Assembly: GCA_947474395.1 (NCBI GenBank)
Contig: CANJID010000013.1
Coordinates: forward strand, 1-61,719
DNA length: 61,719 nt
DNA from: Caulobacterales bacterium
Lineage (GTDB): Bacteria > Pseudomonadota > Alphaproteobacteria > Caulobacterales > Caulobacteraceae
Reading direction: 5' to 3'
The notes beneath the pieces were generated by a model, which searched no databases, had not been told where the DNA came from, and saw nothing but the letters and a program-made list of their open reading frames with translations. Each line of letters starts with the position of its first letter. Position 1 is the first letter of the stretch. Positions 24,524 through 33,926 of the stretch are shown here, one piece after another. A program made the position numbers and the translations under genes.

Positions 24524-24547
24524 CCGGCGGGACGCGAGTCCCGCCGG
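24524..24547. terminator. Hairpin between convergent genes
   Basis: Perfect 10-bp stem CCGGCGGGAC / GTCCCGCCGG with a GCGA tetraloop, placed between the stop codons of the beta-propeller gene (24517) and the minus-strand operon (24558). There is only AACCTT after it, so it is a weak or bidirectional terminator. Confidence 0.6.
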
Positions 24548-24557
24548 AACCTTAAGC

Positions 24558-25577
24558 CTAGCGCGTGGCGTGCGACGGCATGGGCACGCCGTCGCGGAAG
24601 GCGGTCGGCTGACCGTAGGGGGCGGCGTAGTTGATCGCCTCCACCTGGCCGATCTTGCCGTTGCGGACCTGGAAGATCTCCGAGATCACCCAGGTCCAGG
24701 GCGACTTGCGGCTGATGGTGACGGTCTGGCCGTTCTTCAGCTGGTAGGACCGGATCACCGCGTCGTGGTCGAAGAAGCAGTGGGCGTAAACCAGCCCGTG
24801 CTCCTGGTCGACGATCAGGTAGCGGCGGTCGCGGATGCGGGTGTCGTCGCGGTAGTAGCCCAGCCGCATGGACTCGGCGCAGCCGTAGTTGGCGCTGCTG
24901 ACGACGCCGTTGGCGGGGATGGGCCGGCCGCTGGTCTGGTTGCCGTTCTCGATCCGCACGCAGTCGTCCGAGAAGGGCGGCACGTGGTCGCCGACGTTGT
25001 TCTCAATGCCGTCGAAATAGGTGTTGGCGATGCGGATCATCTCCTGGCGGGAGACCCGGTCCTTGACCGGCACCACTTCGGCGAACTGCGGCCGCGGCTC
25101 GCGCGGCTGCACGTTGCCGGTTGGGGCGCCGTAGTTGTCCCGGCCGTTCGTCACCACCTCGGAGCCGACGATGGTGCGTCCCGACATCTTCAGCCGCACG
25201 GCCAGGTGGAAGGGCAGGCCGTTCTCGGTGGCGTCGACATAGACGGCGACGTCGCGGCCGGGCTCGACCACCCACACCCGGTATTTGCCGACGCTGGTGG
25301 CCGTGCGCCAGATGCCGTCGGGCATCTTCAGGAAGATCTCGTTCTCGGCGTAGAGCGCGTTTTTCGCGAAGGGCGCCTTGGACGGATCATGGGCGACCAT
25401 GGCGGCGAGGTATTTCTCCATCACCCCCTTCAGGCACTCGCGGTCGCAGTAGTCGGCCTTCTTGGCCGGCGCGGCCTTGGCGGCCGCGGCAGGAGCCGGG
25501 GCCGTGGCGGCCCCGAAGGCGGACGAGCCCAGCAGAAGCAGTCCGGCGACAGTCGCAGACAAGATCTTGATGTTCAT
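24558..25577 (-). CDS. Secreted CxxxC/SnoaL-like family protein (DUF8021-like), copy A
   Basis: A 339-residue protein with a Sec signal, an Ala/Pro linker, then CDRECLKGVMEKYLAAMVAHDPSKAPFAKNALYAENEIFLKMPDGIW. This looks like an NTF2/SnoaL-type domain opened by a CxxxC pair. A second unit begins RQEMIRIANTYFDGIENN and contains CVRIENGNQTSGRP, DRRYLIVDQEHGLVYAHCFFDH and WVISEIFQVRNGKIGQVEAI, another NTF2-like half. It closely resembles the uncharacterised family I know as DUF8021, which also occurs in fungi; that label is from memory. Last gene of a four-gene operon (29296 to 24558) with a ThDP enzyme first. Confidence 0.65.
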   Translation of the reverse strand: MNIKILSATVAGLLLLGSSAFGAATAPAPAAAAKAAPAKKADYCDRECLKGVMEKYLAAMVAHDPSKAPFAKNALYAENEIFLKMPDGIWRTATSVGKYRVWVVEPGRDVAVYVDATENGLPFHLAVRLKMSGRTIVGSEVVTNGRDNYGAPTGNVQPREPRPQFAEVVPVKDRVSRQEMIRIANTYFDGIENNVGDHVPPFSDDCVRIENGNQTSGRPIPANGVVSSANYGCAESMRLGYYRDDTRIRDRRYLIVDQEHGLVYAHCFFDHDAVIRSYQLKNGQTVTISRKSPWTWVISEIFQVRNGKIGQVEAINYAAPYGQPTAFRDGVPMPSHATR

Positions 25578-25597
25578 GGCGTTTTCCTCTTTCGGCT

Positions 25598-26617
25598 CTA
25601 GCGGCCGTGACTTGGCATTCTGACGCCGTCCCGGAAGACCGGGCGCTGGCCGTACTGGGCCGAAAGAAGCACGGCCTCCACCTGGTCGATCTTGCCGTCG
25701 CGGATCTGGAAGACCTCGTGGATCTGCCAGGTCCAGGGCGCGGTTCGCGCCACACTGACGGTCTGGCCGTTCTTCAGCTTGTAGCTCCGCACGGTCGCGT
25801 CGTGGTCGAAGTAGACCGACGAGTAGACCAGCCCCCGCTCGGAATCGACGACCAGATGGCGGCGGTCCCGCATGCGGGTGTCGTCGGCGTAGTAGCCGAG
25901 CTCGATCGACTCGCGGCAGCCGAGGTTGATCCCAGTCAGTTGCTGGCCCGGCAGCAGCGGCTTGCTCGACGTCTGGTTGCCGTTCTCAAGCCGCAGGCAG
26001 CTATCCCAGAAGGGCGGGACCTGGTCGCCGGTGTTGAGCTCCAGCCCCTCGAAATAGCTATCGGCGATGCGGATCAGCTCGGCCCGTGAGCGCCGCTCGG
26101 AGGGCTTCAGGATCTGCGAGAACTGCGGCCGGACCTGGCGCGGAGCGGTGTTGGGCGACTGGGCCGGATTGGTGGCGGCTCCGTCCTGACGGGCCACCAG
26201 GGTCTCGGCGCCCAGGATGGTCCTGCCCGACATCTTCAGCCGCACCGAGACCAGCACCCCGACGCCGTTCTCCTCGGCGTTGGTCAGAACCCCGACGTCG
26301 CGGCCCGGCTCGACCACCCACAGGCGGTAGTCGCCGACCTTGGTGACGGTCCGCCACAGCCCGTCGGGCAGGGTCAGCTCGACCCCGTTCTCCGAGTAGA
26401 TGAAGCCCTTGCCGAGCGGCGCGCGCTTGGGATCGTGCGCGCCCATGGCCGTGAGGTATTTCTCCATCACGTCCATCAGGCACTGGCGATTGCAGGCCGC
26501 CTTCGGCGCCGGCTTAGCCGCGGCGGGCGCAGCGGAAGTTGGCGCCGGCGCCGCCTGGGCGGCCGAGGCGAGCAGCAGCAGGCAGGCGCCCGCCGCCGCC
26601 AAGATCCTGGCGATCAT
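25598..26617 (-). CDS. Secreted CxxxC/SnoaL-like family protein (DUF8021-like), copy B
   Basis: A 339-residue paralogue of the protein at 24558 with the same order: signal, Ala/Pro linker, CNRQCLMDVMEKYLTAMGAHDPKRAPLGKG, DGLWRTVTKVGDYRLWVVEPGRDVGV, LKMSGRTILGAETLV, then AELIRIADSYFEGLELN, CLRLENGNQTS, DRRHLVVDSERGLVYSSVYFDHDATVRSYKLKNGQTVSV. Copies A and B are far closer to each other than to copy C, implying a recent tandem duplication. Twenty bases separate A and B. Function unknown; the fold suggests ligand binding or a cyclase/isomerase. Confidence 0.65.
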   Translation of the reverse strand: MIARILAAAGACLLLLASAAQAAPAPTSAAPAAAKPAPKAACNRQCLMDVMEKYLTAMGAHDPKRAPLGKGFIYSENGVELTLPDGLWRTVTKVGDYRLWVVEPGRDVGVLTNAEENGVGVLVSVRLKMSGRTILGAETLVARQDGAATNPAQSPNTAPRQVRPQFSQILKPSERRSRAELIRIADSYFEGLELNTGDQVPPFWDSCLRLENGNQTSSKPLLPGQQLTGINLGCRESIELGYYADDTRMRDRRHLVVDSERGLVYSSVYFDHDATVRSYKLKNGQTVSVARTAPWTWQIHEVFQIRDGKIDQVEAVLLSAQYGQRPVFRDGVRMPSHGR

Positions 26618-26642
26618 CGCGTTTCTCCCTGTCCGTGCGCGC

Positions 26643-27638
26643 CTACCGCTTGAAGGGCGAGGTCATGCGGTAGGGGACCACGTTCACGTAGGCCAGGATG
26701 TCGTTGTACTTGCCGTTCTCGACCTTGAAGGCTTCCCAGATGTAGGTCGTGTTCGGGTACTTGGCGAAGTTGCCGCCGATCGGGTTCTGCTGGCCGGTCG
26801 CCTTGTCGGTCCAGAAGTGGACCGTGCCCGGGTGCTGGAAGTGCACGATGCAGATGGCGATGCCGCGGGTCTCATCGTTGATGTCGCAGCGTCGGTCGGT
26901 GACCTCGGTGATGTAGTGGAAACGGCCGCTGGAGAACTGCGCGGCGCAGGTCTCGTAGGGACGGTTCGGGGCCACCTCGCCGCCCGTGCCGGGGGCCGGG
27001 TTGGCCGGCCGGCGGCCGGCGGTCTGGACGTGGTTCTCGAAGCGCAGGCATTCGCCGTTGATGAACGGCACGATGGTCCCGTTGCTCTGCTCGATCCCGT
27101 CGAAATAGAGGTTGGCGACCTTGGTCATGACCGCGCGCGACGACTTCTTCTCGGCCGGCATGGAGGCGGCCCAGACGGGGGCCGGCGTACCGAGGTTGGC
27201 GACGTCGTAGTTGCCTTGCGCGCCCGCATACTTGCGCACCACGCTGGTCTCGACCTCGGTGACCTGACGCCCTTGGGTCTTCAGGCGGACGGCCAGGAAG
27301 GCCATCACGTTCTGTTCCTTGACGCCGGTGAAGACCAGCACCTGGTGGGACTTCTCGTCCGTGACCCAGACCTTGTAGGGGTCGATGCTCTCGGCCGTGG
27401 CCCAGAGCCCGTCGTTCATCTTCAGCTTGATGTTGTTCTCGACGTAGACCGCGCCCTTGGCCAGGGGCAGCTGCCTGGCGTCGTGGGCCACCACCGCGGC
27501 GAAGTACTTGCCTGCGATGTCTTCCAGGCAGGCCCGGCTGCAGGACGGCGCGGCCTTGGCCGCCGCCTCCGCGGAACCCGCGCCCAACCCCAACAGCAGC
27601 ACGCTAGCGATACCGACGAGAACAGACTTCGCGCCCAT
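26643..27638 (-). CDS. Secreted CxxxC/SnoaL-like family protein (DUF8021-like), copy C
   Basis: A 331-residue protein with a Sec signal and CSRACLEDIAGKYFAAVVAHDARQLPLAKGAVYVENNIKLKMNDGLW. The second half starts RAVMTKVANLYFDGIEQSNGTIVPFINGECLRFENHVQTAG and ends with FHYITEVTDRRCDINDETRGIAICIVHFQHPGTVHFW. Same two-part architecture as copies A and B with more divergent sequence, including extra Cys residues. It lies 17 bases after the ThDP enzyme stop and 25 bases before copy B, so it is the second gene of that operon. Confidence 0.65.
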   Translation of the reverse strand: MGAKSVLVGIASVLLLGLGAGSAEAAAKAAPSCSRACLEDIAGKYFAAVVAHDARQLPLAKGAVYVENNIKLKMNDGLWATAESIDPYKVWVTDEKSHQVLVFTGVKEQNVMAFLAVRLKTQGRQVTEVETSVVRKYAGAQGNYDVANLGTPAPVWAASMPAEKKSSRAVMTKVANLYFDGIEQSNGTIVPFINGECLRFENHVQTAGRRPANPAPGTGGEVAPNRPYETCAAQFSSGRFHYITEVTDRRCDINDETRGIAICIVHFQHPGTVHFWTDKATGQQNPIGGNFAKYPNTTYIWEAFKVENGKYNDILAYVNVVPYRMTSPFKR

Positions 27639-27655
27639 GGCGCCCCCCTATGTTT

Positions 27656-29296
27656 TTATAGTCTGGAGAAACGGGTCTCCTGGCTGGTCATGAACTCGAG
27701 CAGGGCCGGCTTGCCGGCCTCGGTCTGGGCGATCCCCCGCTTGATCGCCGGAATGATGTCTTCGGGCTTGAACACCCGCTCTCCGTAGCCCCCGAGCGCC
27801 TCGGCGAACTTGGCATAGTTCCCCGAGATGTCCGTCGCCCGGTACTTCTGCGTCGCCTCCGGCATGACGTTCAGCTCGATGGCCATGGATTCGTTGTTGA
27901 GCAGGATCGACAGGATCGGCAGACGCTCGCGCACCGCGGTCTCGAAGTCCATGCCCGTGAAGCCGATCGCCGCGTCGCCCCAGACATTGATGCACAGCTT
28001 GTCCGGGCAGGCGAGCTTGGCGCCCATGGCCAGGCCGAGGCCGTAGCCGAGCTGGGTGGTCTTGCCCCAGCCGATGTAGGAGAGCGGCGTGGTCGACTTC
28101 CAGTACGGGGTCAGCTGGTCGCGCGGGCTGCCCGCATCGTGGGTGATGACCACATTGTCGATGTCCACGGTGTGCTGCAGGTCCCAAAGCACCCGGTAGG
28201 GCGTCAGCGGCGCCTCGTCCGAGGTCAGGATCGGCAGCCACTGCTTCATCCACTCGGCCTCGACCGCCTTGATCTCGGCCTGGACGGCGGAGGGGTCGCG
28301 AGGCGACTTGATGCGCTTGGCGCAGGCGTCGATCAGGGCCAGCAGGCTCAGCTTGGCGTCGCCCAGGAGCGCGTGCTTCGTCGGCAGGGCCTTGTTGATG
28401 TCCACCTCGGACATGGTGGCGTGCACGATGGTCTTGCCCTTGGGCATCTTCACGCCGAAGGCGGTCTCGGAGAAGCTGCAGCCGATCCCGAAGATGACGT
28501 CGGACTTGTCGAGGAAGTGGCGCACCTGGCCCGGCGTCGCGGCGCCGCCGGCGCCCAGGGCCAGGGGATGGGTCTCGTTGAAGGCGCTCTTGCCGGGCAG
28601 GCTGGTGCAGACCGGCGCGGCCAAGAGCTCGGCCAGGCGCTGCAGCTCCACATAGGCCTCGGCCCAGTGCACGCCCTGGCCGGCGTAGATCACCAGGTTC
28701 TTGGCCTTGACCAGCTCATCGGCGGCGGCCTCGACGGCGGCGGGATCGGGACCGTAGCGGGTGGAGACCACCGCCTCGTAGGTCAGGGGCAGAGGCACGG
28801 GATCGTCCACGGCGTCATAAGGCAGCTCGACGATCACCGGCCGGCCGCGGCCGTTGCGCAGCTGGGTGAAGGCCCGGCGCATGATGTTCTCGACCTCGGC
28901 GCCCGAGGTCACCGGCTCGGCGTGCTTGGAGACGCCGGCCATGGAGATGGTCGAGTTAAAGTTGTCCGGCACGTGGGCGAGGCGCCGCGAATAGCCCTGC
29001 GGGATCACCAGCACCGGGATCGATTCGCCGTAGGCCTGGGCGACGCCACCGTAGGCGTTCTCGGCGCCGGGACCGTGCTGCATGGCGAACACGCCCATCC
29101 GCTTGCCGCGGGTCATCCGCGAGAGAGCGTCGGCCATGTGCACGCCGGTCCGCTCCTGGCGGACGATAACGGTTCGGATGTCGGCCATGGCGGCCGTCTC
29201 CAGCACCCGGTTGCGCGGGTAGCCGAACACCACGTCCACGCCTTCGCGCTTGAGGATTTCCGCGATGGCTTCGGAAACGGTGGTCTGGGCAGTCAT
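27656..29296 (-). CDS. Thiamine-diphosphate-dependent enzyme, acetolactate synthase/2-oxoacid decarboxylase superfamily
   Basis: A 546-residue three-domain ThDP enzyme. The N-terminal PYR domain holds [11 protein letters not shown] and the cofactor-activating Glu in [16 protein letters not shown]. The central domain is degenerate Rossmann-like ([22 protein letters not shown]). The C-terminal PP domain has the ThDP motif [29 protein letters not shown]. Members include acetolactate synthase, oxalyl-CoA decarboxylase and benzoylformate decarboxylase; residues seen here do not settle which. Start at 29296 follows AAGGA; an open frame extends 150 bases upstream into the divergent promoter. It heads an operon with three secreted paralogues, an odd pairing since this enzyme is cytosolic. 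Confidence 0.8.
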   Translation of the reverse strand: MTAQTTVSEAIAEILKREGVDVVFGYPRNRVLETAAMADIRTVIVRQERTGVHMADALSRMTRGKRMGVFAMQHGPGAENAYGGVAQAYGESIPVLVIPQGYSRRLAHVPDNFNSTISMAGVSKHAEPVTSGAEVENIMRRAFTQLRNGRGRPVIVELPYDAVDDPVPLPLTYEAVVSTRYGPDPAAVEAAADELVKAKNLVIYAGQGVHWAEAYVELQRLAELLAAPVCTSLPGKSAFNETHPLALGAGGAATPGQVRHFLDKSDVIFGIGCSFSETAFGVKMPKGKTIVHATMSEVDINKALPTKHALLGDAKLSLLALIDACAKRIKSPRDPSAVQAEIKAVEAEWMKQWLPILTSDEAPLTPYRVLWDLQHTVDIDNVVITHDAGSPRDQLTPYWKSTTPLSYIGWGKTTQLGYGLGLAMGAKLACPDKLCINVWGDAAIGFTGMDFETAVRERLPILSILLNNESMAIELNVMPEATQKYRATDISGNYAKFAEALGGYGERVFKPEDIIPAIKRGIAQTEAGKPALLEFMTSQETRFSRL

Positions 29297-29323
29297 CACA
29301 AGTCCTTGGCGGGAGAAAACGGC

Positions 29324-29337
29324 GCGCAACATTGCGC
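29324..29337. promoter_or_regulatory. Palindrome in divergent promoter
   Basis: GCGCAA-CA-TTGCGC, 14 bases, lies in the 149-base interval between the ThDP enzyme operon (start 29296, minus) and the second molybdenum hydroxylase operon (start 29446, plus). A second dyad AGGGG-CGCT-CCCCT is at 29358-29371. Either could be an operator controlling both operons. Confidence 0.4.
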
Positions 29338-29445
29338 AACCAGGGGTCGGAGTCACGAGGGGCGCTCCCCTTAGCCCCATTGTCGAGAATTTGCGAAGGG
29401 GGTAGTTTCCACCAACGCGCTCAGGCGGCCCTATTAGAGGCGACA

Positions 29446-29913
29446 ATGGCCTTCAAGATCAAAGTCAACGGGAAGACTCGCACTGCGGACGTGGATCCCG
29501 ACATGCCCCTGCTCTGGGTGCTGCGCGACGAGCTCGACGTAAAGGGGCCGAAGTTCGGCTGCGGCGCCGGCCTCTGCGGCGCCTGCACCGTGCACCTGGA
29601 CGGCAAGGCCGTCCGGTCCTGCCAGACCCCGATCTCGGCGGTGGGCGCGAAGTCGGTGACCACCATCGAGGGCCTCGCCGCCGTCAGCCCGGCGGGCAGG
29701 AAGCTCCAGGCCGCCTGGATCGCCGTGGACGTGCCGCAGTGCGGCTACTGCCAGGCGGGCCAGATCATGCAGGCCGCCGACCTTCTGGCCGCCAAGCCCA
29801 AGCCCACCGACGCGGACATCAATTCCGCGATGAAGGGCAACATCTGCCGCTGCGCGACCTACACGCGCATCCGTCACGCGATCAAGGTCGCGGCCGGTCT
29901 GGCCACAGCCTAG
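29446..29913 (+). CDS. (2Fe-2S)-binding small subunit of molybdenum hydroxylase (second system)
   Basis: A 155-residue protein with the two [2Fe-2S] domains of xanthine-oxidase-family small subunits: [18 protein letters not shown]...RSC and [16 protein letters not shown]...[16 protein letters not shown]. It is similar to the protein at 18558 but clearly a separate lineage. Start at 29446 matches the family N-terminus ([12 protein letters not shown]). It is 14 bases upstream of its molybdopterin partner. Confidence 0.92.
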   Translation: MAFKIKVNGKTRTADVDPDMPLLWVLRDELDVKGPKFGCGAGLCGACTVHLDGKAVRSCQTPISAVGAKSVTTIEGLAAVSPAGRKLQAAWIAVDVPQCGYCQAGQIMQAADLLAAKPKPTDADINSAMKGNICRCATYTRIRHAIKVAAGLATA

Positions 29914-29927
29914 GGAGCGCGAGAACA

Positions 29928-32186
29928 ATGGCTTTCGATCACATCGAAGAGGCTTCGCGCCGCACCTTCCTGAAGGTGAGCGCCGCCGCCGGCGGCGGGA
30001 TGCTGATGACCTTCAGCGTGCCCATGACCGCCGAGGCCGCCACCGCGGCCGACTCCGGCCCGAACGACCTGACCCTCAACGCCTATGTGAAGATCGCGCC
30101 GAGCGGCAAGATCACCATCATGGCCAAGAACCCCGAGTGCGGTCAGGGCATCAAGACCATGCTGCCCATGCTGATCGCCGAGGAGCTCGACGTCGACTGG
30201 GCGGACATCAACATCCAGCAGTCCCCCGTCGACGCCACCAAGTACGGCAGCCAGGTCGCCGGCGGCAGCTTCGCCACCCCGACCCACTGGGTGCCGATCC
30301 GCCAAGTCGGCGCGGCCGGCAAGCAGATGTTCGTCACCGCAGCGGCCCAGACCTGGAGCTGCCCGGAGGGCGAGTGTCGCGCCACCTTGAGCAAGGTCGA
30401 GCACATGCCGACGGGCCGCAAGCTCGACTACGGCAAGCTGGCCGCCAAGGCCTGCTCCCTGCCCCCGCCCGACCTGAAGACGGTCGTGCTGAAGGACGCC
30501 AAGGACTACCGGATCATCGGCAAGTGGACGACCGGGGTCGACAACCAGAAGCTCGTCACCGGCCAGAAGCTGTTCGGCATCGACGTCGTCGTGCCGGGCA
30601 TGAAGTACGCCGTCTATGAGAAGTGCGCGGTGTTCGGCGGCAAGGTGAAGAGCGCCAACGTCGACGACATCAAGAAGCTGAAGGGCGTCACCGACTGCTT
30701 CGTCGTCGAAGGCCAGTCGACCGACCTGATGGGCCTGGCCCCCGGCGTCGCCATCGTCGGCGACAACTGGTGGGTCATCAACAAGGCCCGCGAGAACCTG
30801 AAGATCGAGTGGGACGAGATCGGCAAGGGCGACCAGTCGAGCGAGAAGTTCGCCGCCACCGCCAAGACCCTCGCCCCCAAGACCCCGGCCAATTCCATCC
30901 GCAAGGACGGGGACTCCGCGGCGGCCCTGAAGGGCGCGGCCAAGACGGTCGAGGCCTACTACAGCTATCCGTTCCTCTCCCACGCCAACCTCGAGCCCCA
31001 GAACTGCACCGCCCACTTCAAGGACGGCAAGATGGAGATGTGGGCTCCCAGCCAGAACCCGCAGCCGGGCAAGACCCTGGTGGCCAAGACCCTGGGCATG
31101 CCCGAGGCCGACGTCACCGTGCACCTGACCCGCATGGGCGGCGGGTTCGGCCGGCGGCTGATGAACGAGTACATGGTCGAGGCGGCCTGGATCAGCCGCG
31201 TGGTCAAGGCGCCGGTGAAGCTGGTGTGGAACCGCGCCGACGACATGGCGCATGACCCGTACCGTCCCGGCGGCTTCCACGCCTTCAAGGGCGGGGTCGA
31301 CGCCAAGGGCAATCTGGTGGCCCTCGAGGACCACTTCATCTCCTACGGCGAAGGCGACAAGTACCTGTCGGCGGCCAACATGACGAACGGGGAGTTCCCC
31401 GCCCGCTTCGTGAAGGACCTGACCTTCGGCTCGACCAACATGCCGGGCGGCATGCCGACCGGGCCGATGCGCGCGCCGACCTCCAACGCCATGTCCTTCG
31501 TGTTCCAGTCCTTCCTGGACGAGATGGCCCATGCGGGCGGGCGCGATCCCCTGGAATTCCGGCTGGAGATCCTGAACCGGCCGATGATCCCCAACCCCCC
31601 GCCCCCGGCCCGTCCGGGCGGCGCGCCGGGCGGCGGCGGTCCCGGCTTCGGCGGACCCGGCTTCGTGCCGGAACGCATGATCGGCGTGCTGCAACTGGTG
31701 GCCGAGAAGTCGGACTGGAAGAACCGCGACAAGCTGCCCAAGGGCCGCGGCAAGGGCATCGCCTCCTACTTCAGCCACCAGGGCTATTTCGCCGAAGTGG
31801 TGGACGCGAGCGTCGACAAGGAAGGCCAGATCACCGTGCACAAGGTGTGGGTGGTCGGCGACGTCGGCGGCCAGATCATCAATCCGTCAGGCGCCGAGAA
31901 CCAGGTCCAGGGCTCGGCCATCGACGGGATCAGCCAGGCCCTCTACGGAGAGATCACCTTCGACAAGGGCCGCACGGTGCAGTCGAACTTCCACGACTAC
32001 CCGCTGCTGCGCATGAACGAGGCCCCGGAGACGGAGGTCCACTTCCTGCTCTCGAAGAACAGCCCGACGGGCCTGGGCGAACCCGCCCTGCCCCCGGTGA
32101 TCCCGGCCCTCTGCAACGCCATCTTCCAGGCCACCGGCAAGCGCATCCGCTCCCTGCCGATAAAGCCGGAGATGCTCACCGCCTGA
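29928..32186 (+). CDS. Molybdenum hydroxylase large subunit (isoquinoline 1-oxidoreductase beta type), second system
   Basis: A 752-residue molybdopterin-binding subunit with a Tat signal (SRRTFLKVSAAAGGG). Landmarks: NPECGQGIKTMLPMLIAEELDVDW, LEPQNCTAHFKDG, MGGGFGRRLMNEYMVEAAW, VDASVDKEGQITVHKVWVVGDVGGQIINP, and GLGEPALPPVIPALCNAIFQATGKRIRSLPI with the catalytic Glu. A Pro/Gly-rich insert (near residues 555-580, GGAPGGGGPGFGGPGF) interrupts the region after LEILNRP. No FAD subunit follows. Exported two-subunit Mo enzymes of this class oxidise N-heterocycles or aldehydes and use membrane or c-type cytochrome acceptors; substrate unknown. Confidence 0.9.
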   Translation: MAFDHIEEASRRTFLKVSAAAGGGMLMTFSVPMTAEAATAADSGPNDLTLNAYVKIAPSGKITIMAKNPECGQGIKTMLPMLIAEELDVDWADINIQQSPVDATKYGSQVAGGSFATPTHWVPIRQVGAAGKQMFVTAAAQTWSCPEGECRATLSKVEHMPTGRKLDYGKLAAKACSLPPPDLKTVVLKDAKDYRIIGKWTTGVDNQKLVTGQKLFGIDVVVPGMKYAVYEKCAVFGGKVKSANVDDIKKLKGVTDCFVVEGQSTDLMGLAPGVAIVGDNWWVINKARENLKIEWDEIGKGDQSSEKFAATAKTLAPKTPANSIRKDGDSAAALKGAAKTVEAYYSYPFLSHANLEPQNCTAHFKDGKMEMWAPSQNPQPGKTLVAKTLGMPEADVTVHLTRMGGGFGRRLMNEYMVEAAWISRVVKAPVKLVWNRADDMAHDPYRPGGFHAFKGGVDAKGNLVALEDHFISYGEGDKYLSAANMTNGEFPARFVKDLTFGSTNMPGGMPTGPMRAPTSNAMSFVFQSFLDEMAHAGGRDPLEFRLEILNRPMIPNPPPPARPGGAPGGGGPGFGGPGFVPERMIGVLQLVAEKSDWKNRDKLPKGRGKGIASYFSHQGYFAEVVDASVDKEGQITVHKVWVVGDVGGQIINPSGAENQVQGSAIDGISQALYGEITFDKGRTVQSNFHDYPLLRMNEAPETEVHFLLSKNSPTGLGEPALPPVIPALCNAIFQATGKRIRSLPIKPEMLTA

Positions 32187-32212
32187 GGCGAAAGCCTTCG
32201 CTGAACCGAATG

Positions 32213-32244
32213 CGCCGCCGCCGGACCCCCGGCGGCGGCGTTTT
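32213..32244 (+). terminator. Rho-independent terminator of second molybdenum hydroxylase operon
   Basis: A perfect 12-bp GC stem (CGCCGCCGCCGG / CCGGCGGCGGCG) with a 4-base loop and TTTT after it, 26 bases beyond the stop codon of the large subunit. It ends just before the convergent carboxylesterase stop at 32251. Confidence 0.85.
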
Positions 32245-32250
32245 CGTGCC

Positions 32251-33834
32251 CTACGCCTGCCGCGCCTTCAGCTCGGCGATGGCCACGCGCTGGCGGGGAT
32301 AGGGGTCCATCTGCACCCGGGTGTCGTTGTCGAACACCATGGTGGCGCGGGTGGCCGCCGTATAGGCGGGCCAGGCCAGCCCTGGGATCGAGGGGTTGCC
32401 GGTGCGGGCGAAGGCGACCCAGGCCGCGCTCATCTTGTCGGCGAGGGGCTGGCGAGCAGCGCCGGTTCCCAAGAGGTCCGCCGCCCGGTCGACATTGTCG
32501 AAGGCGAAGGGGATCTCGGTCCCGTGCGGGCAGTTGAGCTTGCTCGGGGTGACCCAGGCGAAGTGATAGACGTAGGTCGGGGCCGGCCCCAGGGCCGCCT
32601 TGCGGGTCGCCTGGGTGATGACCTGGTCGCGCATCCAGTAGTCGGTGGAGATCAGCTGGGAGATCCAGAGGGGGTCGCGGCCCGGATAGTCGGAGCGATA
32701 GAGGGCGATCAGCCGTCGCGCTTCGGCGTCGTCGACCTTGAGATATCCCCGGACGAAATTCTGCAGCCCCGCCTCGTCGATGGGGTCGAGCGGAGTGACG
32801 GCGAGGAAGGTCGATTCGGTCAGGTTCGAGCCGGTCATGAACGGCACATTGGCCGAGACCGCCGGCGCGCCGGGATCGAAGGGATTGGCCGGCAGGGAAC
32901 GCCCGTCCACCGTCGGGCCGAACGCGGCGCCTTGGGTCTTGGCCATGGCGGCCAGAAGGGCGGTGTCGGAGACTTGGTGGATGCGGTCGATCTGGTTCGG
33001 CGCGATGCCGAGGGTCGCCAGGAGCTTCCGCGAAGACTCTGTTGCCGCGGCGGGGGTCATGTGGCGGAGCGCCGCGCCGCTCTCGGCCACGGCGCGGTGG
33101 AACAGGCCGCGCGCCGGCGGCATGGCCATCAGGGTCGAGACCTTACCCGCCCCGCCGGACTCGCCGAAGATGGTGACGTTCTTCGCATCGCCGCCGAAGT
33201 TGCCGATATTGTCGCGCACCCACTCCAGGGCCGCCACGCAGTCGAGCATCCCGGCCATGCCGCTATCGGCGTAGCGCGCCCCGCCGAGTTCGGCCAGGTA
33301 GGTGAAGCCGAAGATGTTGAGCCGGTGGTTGACCGTGACCACCACCGCGTCGTGGCGGCCGGCCAGGCGCGTGCCGTCGTACCAGGTCGCCGCCCCCGAG
33401 CCGCCGGAATAGCCGCCGCCGTGGAACCAGACCATCACCGGCCGGTTGGCCGCCCCGCCGACCGCTGGGGTCCAGACGTTGAGGTAGAGGCAGTCCTCGC
33501 TCATGGCCTCCTTGGAGCGGGAGCCCTCGATCAGGAGCGGGATGGGGGCCACATTCTGCGGAGACTGGCCGGCGTAGACCACCGTGTCCTTGATGCCCGG
33601 CCAGGGCGCGCGCTTCTTCGGGGCCGCGAAGCGGTTGGCGCCGCCTGTCGGCTCGCCGTAGGGCACGCCCTTGAAGATGTTGACCCGCCCGTCGGCGTAG
33701 CCGCGGATCTTGCCCTGGGTGGTGTCCACCACCGGCGCGGCCACCGCCGCCCGGGCCGCGCCCGAAAGGCCGATCAGCCCTGCACCTGCCGCCGCACCGG
33801 CCACGACGGTCCTGCGATCGAGCTTCGTTTCCAT
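32251..33834 (-). CDS. Secreted type-B carboxylesterase (intact active site)
   Basis: A 527-residue type-B carboxylesterase with a Tat-like signal (LDRRTVVAGAAAGAGLIGLSG). The active site is complete: oxyanion HGGGYSGG (138-145), nucleophile FGESGGAG with Ser226, an acidic residue in GSNLTEST, and His437 in CPHGTEIPFAF. SEDCLYLNVWTP and GLFHRAVAESG are family signatures. It should hydrolyse carboxylic esters in the periplasm. It is a full-length paralogue of the inactive protein at 9648 and offers a direct comparison. Single gene, convergent with the molybdenum hydroxylase operon. Confidence 0.88.
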   Translation of the reverse strand: METKLDRRTVVAGAAAGAGLIGLSGAARAAVAAPVVDTTQGKIRGYADGRVNIFKGVPYGEPTGGANRFAAPKKRAPWPGIKDTVVYAGQSPQNVAPIPLLIEGSRSKEAMSEDCLYLNVWTPAVGGAANRPVMVWFHGGGYSGGSGAATWYDGTRLAGRHDAVVVTVNHRLNIFGFTYLAELGGARYADSGMAGMLDCVAALEWVRDNIGNFGGDAKNVTIFGESGGAGKVSTLMAMPPARGLFHRAVAESGAALRHMTPAAATESSRKLLATLGIAPNQIDRIHQVSDTALLAAMAKTQGAAFGPTVDGRSLPANPFDPGAPAVSANVPFMTGSNLTESTFLAVTPLDPIDEAGLQNFVRGYLKVDDAEARRLIALYRSDYPGRDPLWISQLISTDYWMRDQVITQATRKAALGPAPTYVYHFAWVTPSKLNCPHGTEIPFAFDNVDRAADLLGTGAARQPLADKMSAAWVAFARTGNPSIPGLAWPAYTAATRATMVFDNDTRVQMDPYPRQRVAIAELKARQA

Positions 33835-33926
33835 GGACGTCTCCCGTTATTCTTTGGGCGGCATTCGGCGCAGCCAGGGCGCGCCCGTCAACCGGTTTCG
33901 ATTAGCCCTCCAACGGAGAGCACAGC

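Noticed and set aside
29910-31841. 643-codon open frame on the minus strand opposite the second molybdenum hydroxylase
   Set aside because: The plus-strand protein is a clear family member throughout. The antisense product is His/Gly/Arg-rich without any recognisable motif, as expected from GC-rich third positions.
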